A stretch of 64,000 nt of DNA from Pseudomonadota bacterium (lineage in GTDB: Bacteria; Pseudomonadota; Gammaproteobacteria; Steroidobacterales; Steroidobacteraceae): NCBI GenBank assembly GCA_023391815.1, contig JAEWAF010000023.1:32689-96688 (forward strand), written 5' to 3'. Positions 60,550 through 64,000 of this stretch are shown one piece after another (positions within the stretch are counted from its first letter, which is position 1; every line of letters starts with the position of its first letter). Position numbers and translations under genes: made by a program. Below the pieces are notes generated by a model. It was not told the origin of the DNA and did not search any database. It worked only from the letters and a program-made list of their open reading frames with translations.

Positions 60550-62071
60550 GCAACCGCTTCAAGGGTTGTTCCGCGGGCCCGCCCAACACTTCGCCCGTCG
60601 AGCGGAAGCGCGAGCCATGGCAAGGACAATCCCAAGTGCGGTCGGCACTGTTCCACTTCACCAGACATTTCAGATGCGTGCATTGCGGCGCCAGTAACGT
60701 CAGTTTGCCGGACTCGTCGCGATAGGCCGCGACTTTTTTGCCTTGATAGCCGACGATCCCGCCCTCACCCGGGCCGACCTGCTCGAGACCGTCGAGCTCC
60801 GGCCGTCGCAGCCGATCGCGCAGGAAATAATACGGGTAATCGACATTCTCCTGCACGTACCGCCAGGTGCCGCCATGAAACTGGGATCGATTCACGGCCA
60901 GCAGACTGAACCAGGGATTGTTACGACCCAGGAATCGATCCCGCGCCATCAGCGCGCTCAACGTGCCGAAGGTCCAGCCATTGCCACCGAAGCCCGTGGC
61001 GATGAGCTCGCGCTCCTCGTTTTCACCGATGAACGGCATGCCGTCGTCCGTTTCTATCACTTGACCGAGCCAGCGCCGCTCGATCCGAGCCTGCGGCAGG
61101 ACTTCGTGCAGACGTCGGGTCAATCGGTCGAACACCCGTTCGGCATCGTCTTCCTGACCGGTCTTCACGTCCTCGCCGCCGAAGATGGCGAATTGATGAT
61201 CGTCGCGCTCCTCGATCCGCAGGTAGTCGTAGGGATCGTTGGTATCCCAGTACAACCCTTCGGGCACCGCGCGCTCCGGCAGGCGCGCACCGAGCACGTA
61301 GGTCGTGTAGAGCGCCAGCTTTGTTTGAAACAGGCTTGCGGTCAGCGCGCCCTTTTTGCCCATCAGCGGATTGTGAGTGGCGATGACCAGGTACTTGCAG
61401 CGGATCTCGTGTCCGTTGGCGCGCACCGTCATCGGGTCGCCATCGTCCACGGACTCGAACGCGGTGTTCTCGAATATGAGACCGCCCTGCTGCTCGATGA
61501 CGGTCAGCAGCCCTTTGAGATACTTGCGAGGATGAAACTTCGCCTGCTGCGAGAATTGCACGGCGGGCATGGCGCTGTAGGGCGCGATTTCGGTAAACGT
61601 CGCATCGAAACCGAACGAGCGCGCCAGCTCGGCGTCTTTTCGCAAGGCTTGAACATCCTTGGGATCGAGCTCCCGGCCGATGCGCGCATGCAGATAACCC
61701 GGTACGCGGACAAACTCCGCATCGTTGCCCGTTTCCTCGACGATGCGCTCGATCGTGTCGATGGCCACCTGCCCGCCTTCCCAGAATTTACGCGCCGCGT
61801 CCGCGCCGAATTTACTGACCAGCTGATGTAGGCGTTCGTCAGTAACGTAGGTGAGATGCGCGGTCGTGCGTGCGGTGTCGGCACTGGCCACCTTCTCCCG
61901 ATCGATCAGGGCAACGCGGACCCCTTCCTGGCCGAGCAGATACGCCGTCGTGATGCCGGTGACTCCGGCCCCGACGACCAGCACCTCGACGTCGATGTCC
62001 CGCTGTAACGCCGGGAATTCCGGCAGCGAAACGTGGCTCCAAAGCGATTGATGCGTGGGTAGTTGCGGCAT
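60542..62071 (-). CDS. FAD-dependent oxidoreductase with C-terminal Rieske domain
   Basis: The 509-residue protein joins a DAO-type FAD domain (VEVLVVGAGVTGITTAYLLG near 30-48, CKYLVIATHNPLMG, GGNGWTFGTLSALMARD) to a C-terminal Rieske [2Fe-2S] domain. The Rieske ligands are Cys-His in APQCTHLKCLVKW and Cys-His in TWDCPCHGSRFRS, separated by the normal distance. Such fused proteins are common in proteobacteria and firmicutes (YhfW-like), but their substrate is not known. The overlap with the amine oxidase gene downstream suggests a shared electron-transfer task. Confidence 0.94.
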   Translation of the reverse strand: MPQLPTHQSLWSHVSLPEFPALQRDIDVEVLVVGAGVTGITTAYLLGQEGVRVALIDREKVASADTARTTAHLTYVTDERLHQLVSKFGADAARKFWEGGQVAIDTIERIVEETGNDAEFVRVPGYLHARIGRELDPKDVQALRKDAELARSFGFDATFTEIAPYSAMPAVQFSQQAKFHPRKYLKGLLTVIEQQGGLIFENTAFESVDDGDPMTVRANGHEIRCKYLVIATHNPLMGKKGALTASLFQTKLALYTTYVLGARLPERAVPEGLYWDTNDPYDYLRIEERDDHQFAIFGGEDVKTGQEDDAERVFDRLTRRLHEVLPQARIERRWLGQVIETDDGMPFIGENEERELIATGFGGNGWTFGTLSALMARDRFLGRNNPWFSLLAVNRSQFHGGTWRYVQENVDYPYYFLRDRLRRPELDGLEQVGPGEGGIVGYQGKKVAAYRDESGKLTLLAPQCTHLKCLVKWNSADRTWDCPCHGSRFRSTGEVLGGPAEQPLKRLHE

Positions 62072-62265
62072 GGTTCAGGAACGTGCATGTTTTCAGCAAG
62101 TTCCGGCACCGGCGCGGCGGACAGGCTCCGTGCAATATTCGCCCACGTGCAACTTGCAAACTCTGTCACCGCTGTACTGTGCATTGCTCGGATCGATACA
62201 ACTGCAAGGCAAATCAACGGGCAACCCTCGGTAGTCAGGCGGTTGTCGGATGTCGTCGCAGGCAC

Positions 62266-62284
62266 GAGTGGTCGAGCACCACTC
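62266..62284. repeat. inverted repeat GAGTGGT-N5-ACCACTC
   Basis: Two perfect seven-base arms flank five bases. The site lies 38 bases upstream of the diiron-oxidase-like gene start at 62,322 and downstream of the divergent Rieske gene start. It is a candidate operator or 5' leader hairpin. Confidence 0.35.
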
Positions 62285-62321
62285 ATGCTCCGGTCTTCGC
62301 GATGACCAGGAGTGTGTCGAT

Positions 62322-63122
62322 ATGGAGCGTCCGTTCGTTCGAACCGGCCCGTTGATGGCGCTGTCGAGCTATCCGCAGTGGCTGCAGGAAATCATTTCCG
62401 AATGCGATGACGCACGACGCACCGTCGTCACCCATGAAATCTTTCAGCAGATGCAGGCAGGAGTGTTGTCGCCCTCGGCGATGCGATGTTTTCTCGCCAG
62501 CTTCTGGCCGGTGATCGAGCAGTTTCCGCAGTACATGGCGCTGAACTTGCTGAAGGTCCAGTACGGCCTGGGCGCGGGTCACGCGATGGCGAGGAAATAT
62601 CTCATTCGGAATATCCGCGTGGAGCAGAACCACGTCGAGTACTGGATCGATTGGGCGCAAGCCCACGGCCTGAGTCGAGACAGTCTGCTCGCGGGCTGGC
62701 GCTCCAATTCAGCGGATGCCTTGAGCCACTGGTGCTGGCACACCTGCGAGCGCGATCCGCTAGCCGTTGCGATGGCCGCGACCAACTATGCGATCGAGGG
62801 GACGACGGGCGAATGGGCGACGTTCGTGTGCAGCTCGTCGGCCTATGAAAACGGCTTTCCGAACGACGTTCGCAAACAGGCGATGAAATGGCTGCGCGTT
62901 CACGCGCATTACGACGACACCCATCCTTGGGAAGCGCTGGAAATCATGGCGACGCTGTTGGGCCACGAGCCGCAGGAACGAGAGATGTCCAGCGTGAGAT
63001 CGGCGATCGTGAAGAGCTATCGATACCTGAGCTCGGCGTTCGACGATTGTCTCGCGGAAGAAATGCGAAGAGCGCCGAGGCGGCAGCACCGCCCCGGCGT
63101 TCCGACGTTACTCGCTAGTTAG
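62322..63122 (+). CDS. haem-oxygenase-like diiron oxidase (TENA/PqqC-like) protein
   Basis: The 266-residue all-helical protein fits the haem-oxygenase-like diiron oxidase (HDO) superfamily, often annotated as TenA- or PqqC-like. Candidate metal ligands follow the HDO pattern: Glu in PVIEQFPQYM, His in VEQNHVEYWIDWA, Glu in YAIEGTTGEW, and His, Asp and His in VHAHYDDTHPWEALEI. HDO members catalyse O2-dependent oxidations such as fatty-acid decarboxylation or N-oxygenation. The ATG at 62322 is supported by AGGAG nine to ten bases upstream. The substrate is unknown. The Rieske and amine-oxidase flavoenzyme genes are divergent neighbours. Confidence 0.85.
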   Translation: MERPFVRTGPLMALSSYPQWLQEIISECDDARRTVVTHEIFQQMQAGVLSPSAMRCFLASFWPVIEQFPQYMALNLLKVQYGLGAGHAMARKYLIRNIRVEQNHVEYWIDWAQAHGLSRDSLLAGWRSNSADALSHWCWHTCERDPLAVAMAATNYAIEGTTGEWATFVCSSSAYENGFPNDVRKQAMKWLRVHAHYDDTHPWEALEIMATLLGHEPQEREMSSVRSAIVKSYRYLSSAFDDCLAEEMRRAPRRQHRPGVPTLLAS

Positions 63123-63130
63123 GATCGAGC

Positions 63131-63613
63131 TCAGGCGGCCTTGACGCCCGATTCGATCTTCGGCGCATCGGTCTTCGGCAAGCTGAGATCGGCCTTGATG
63201 TCGATCCGACGAGGCTTCATCGCCTCGGGAATCTCACGCTTCAGGTCGATGGTCAGCAAGCCATTGGCGAGATTGGCACCGGCGACGCGCACGTGATCCG
63301 CAAGCTCGAAGCGGCGCTGGAACGAACGTCCGGCGATGCCCCGGTGCAGATATTGCGTGTCTTCGCTGGCGGCCTTCTCACCGCTGACCAGCAGCAGATT
63401 ACGCTCCTGGGTCACATTCAACTCGTTCTCACCGAAACCCGCCACGGCGAGCGTGACCCGGTACTGGTCCTCACCCGTCTTGACGATGTCATACGGCGGC
63501 CAATTATCGATCGTGGAAACGCGCTGGGCGTTATCGAGCAGATCGAAAATCCGGTCGAAACCCACGGTGGAACGGAACAAGGGAGAAAAATCGAACGCAG
63601 TTCTCATGGCCAT
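63131..63613 (-). CDS. Hsp20/alpha-crystallin family small heat-shock protein
   Basis: The 160-residue protein resembles IbpA-type small heat-shock proteins: an N-terminal FDFSPLFRSTVGFDRIFDLL, the alpha-crystallin domain (WPPYDIVKTGEDQYRVTLAV, RNLLLVSGEKAA, HRGIAGRSFQRRFELADHV) with conserved ANLANGLLTIDLKRE, and a C-terminal tail rich in Lys. It binds unfolding proteins under heat. It is preceded by a sigma-32-like promoter (see entry). A second ATG two codons in is a possible start. Confidence 0.95.
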   Translation of the reverse strand: MAMRTAFDFSPLFRSTVGFDRIFDLLDNAQRVSTIDNWPPYDIVKTGEDQYRVTLAVAGFGENELNVTQERNLLLVSGEKAASEDTQYLHRGIAGRSFQRRFELADHVRVAGANLANGLLTIDLKREIPEAMKPRRIDIKADLSLPKTDAPKIESGVKAA

Positions 63614-63676
63614 ATCCTCAATGAGCGAAATGGAAATATTTTCACGGCCCCGAGTTACTCAGCGACCGCGGAACGT

Positions 63677-63704
63677 ATGTAGGGACGGTCGGTGGGGCTT
63701 CAAG
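63677..63704 (-). promoter_or_regulatory. sigma-32 (heat-shock) promoter of the hsp20 gene
   Basis: On the minus strand CTTGAAG (63,704-63,698) is followed after 13 bases by CCCTACAT (63,684-63,677). This matches the RpoH consensus CTTGAAA-N(13-14)-CCCCATnT with one mismatch in the -35 and a good -10. The hsp20 start codon lies about 64 bases downstream. Confidence 0.6.
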
Positions 63705-63806
63705 GGGATTTTTTTGGCTCGTTCCGAGGACGTGTTATGTGCGCCGGCACGGGGCGGGTCGGGTCGGTGGCATATGTCTGGGGCGATATATGTCCGCTGC
63801 GTTGCC

Positions 63807-63854
63807 GGAGTCGGAGTCGGAGGCGGAGTCCGAGGTGGAGGTGGAGGCGGACGT
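63807..63854. repeat. imperfect hexamer repeat, GGAGNC type
   Basis: Eight consecutive six-base units match GGAGTC, GGAGTC, GGAGGC, GGAGTC, CGAGGT, GGAGGT, GGAGGC, GGACGT. The stretch is purine-rich on the plus strand. It lies in the gene-free end region. Confidence 0.7.
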
Positions 63855-63924
63855 TCGGTGGTCTGCGTTCGCCGAGGGGTGACATCTGCGCGTCGTTGTC
63901 TGAGGCGTTGTGGTCAGCGTCGCC

Positions 63925-63959
63925 GGGAGCGACCTACCTCGTCCCGGCACCGCGCTCCC
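63925..63959. repeat. inverted repeat GGGAGCG...CGCTCCC
   Basis: Two perfect seven-base arms enclose 21 bases. It could be part of a dispersed intergenic repeat, but only one copy is seen here. Confidence 0.4.
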
Positions 63960-64000
63960 CTACTGCCTTCGCTATCGCTCGGCCCGTTGGTCCCATCCCT

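Larger units (their letters stand above)
63614..64000. other. gene-free end region
   Basis: I see no credible gene in these 387 bases. The left third is the leader and promoter of hsp20. The rest contains a near-duplicate ATATGTC pair around 63,772-63,793, a hexamer-type repeat (separate entry), and GGGAGCG/CGCTCCC arms at 63,925-63,931 and 63,953-63,959. Open frames here have odd composition and look spurious. Confidence 0.6.

Noticed and set aside
63735..63950. Leftward frame of 71 codons rich in Ser, Thr and Asp
   Set aside because: The composition comes from translating the hexamer repeat; there is no ribosome site and no conserved pattern.

Overview
The window is GC-rich, almost fully coding DNA. 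It looks like a free-living, polymer- and lipid-degrading gammaproteobacterium of the Steroidobacter type, possibly a xanthomonad relative. This is inferred from four large TonB-dependent receptors (two clearly of the Xanthomonas/Caulobacter class), two FecI/FecR/TonB-receptor surface-signalling modules, sulfatase plus GH43 enzymes, acyl-CoA catabolism genes and general protein style. There is no rRNA or tRNA gene to settle the taxonomy, and I saw no CRISPR array, transposase or prophage.

Layout. 1-9,979: small metabolic and stress genes: a truncated SDR, DUF1330, a hydratase, a SugE-type SMR exporter, an exported amidase, an AraC regulator, a putative zinc metallopeptidase, an ArsR/AHSA1 pair, a RibD-like reductase, a stand-alone LigD polymerase domain, OsmC and DoxX. 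10,027-17,499: a YghU-type glutathione transferase, a lone TonB receptor, a membrane PAS histidine kinase and a HbpS/GlcG-like exported protein. 17,754-28,903: a long leftward run holding a glycosyltransferase, Pcm, two envelope proteins, a FAD-dependent oxidoreductase and a sigma/FecR/TonB-receptor module. 28,999-32,240: a rightward group made of an ECF sigma factor, a membrane-anchored PstS-like protein, an orphan secretin N-domain protein and a lipoprotein. 32,241-39,768: a carbohydrate locus with receptor, sulfatase and a double-propeller GH43 protein leftward, and a single GH43 protein divergent. 39,913-42,453: a large exported protein of unknown function. 42,511-46,474: a lipoyl-less E2 acyltransferase and the F420 genes cofC and fbiC. 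46,684-50,668: acyl-CoA dehydrogenase, SDR, enoyl-CoA hydratase and a racemase-type CoA enzyme. 50,733-56,732: a second sigma/FecR/TonB-receptor module ending in a PhoD phosphatase. 56,922-63,613: an HWE kinase, a rearranged ROK protein, two flavoenzymes, a haem-oxygenase-like diiron protein and Hsp20. 63,614-64,000: no gene, but a heat-shock promoter, a hexamer repeat and an inverted repeat.

How genes work together. The two sigma/FecR/TonB-receptor modules each sense an outer-membrane substrate and carry a downstream enzyme. The two receptors without a signalling domain instead share an identical-architecture operator, GACAA-N7-TTGTC, upstream. The most unusual items are the ROK protein, whose conserved motifs run in circularly permuted order (58,097-59,215), and an ECF sigma factor followed by a membrane protein with a degenerate PstS phosphate-binding domain (28,999-30,954). 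Also notable are the F420 cofactor genes, the double GH43 protein with a decayed first propeller, and the shared operator.
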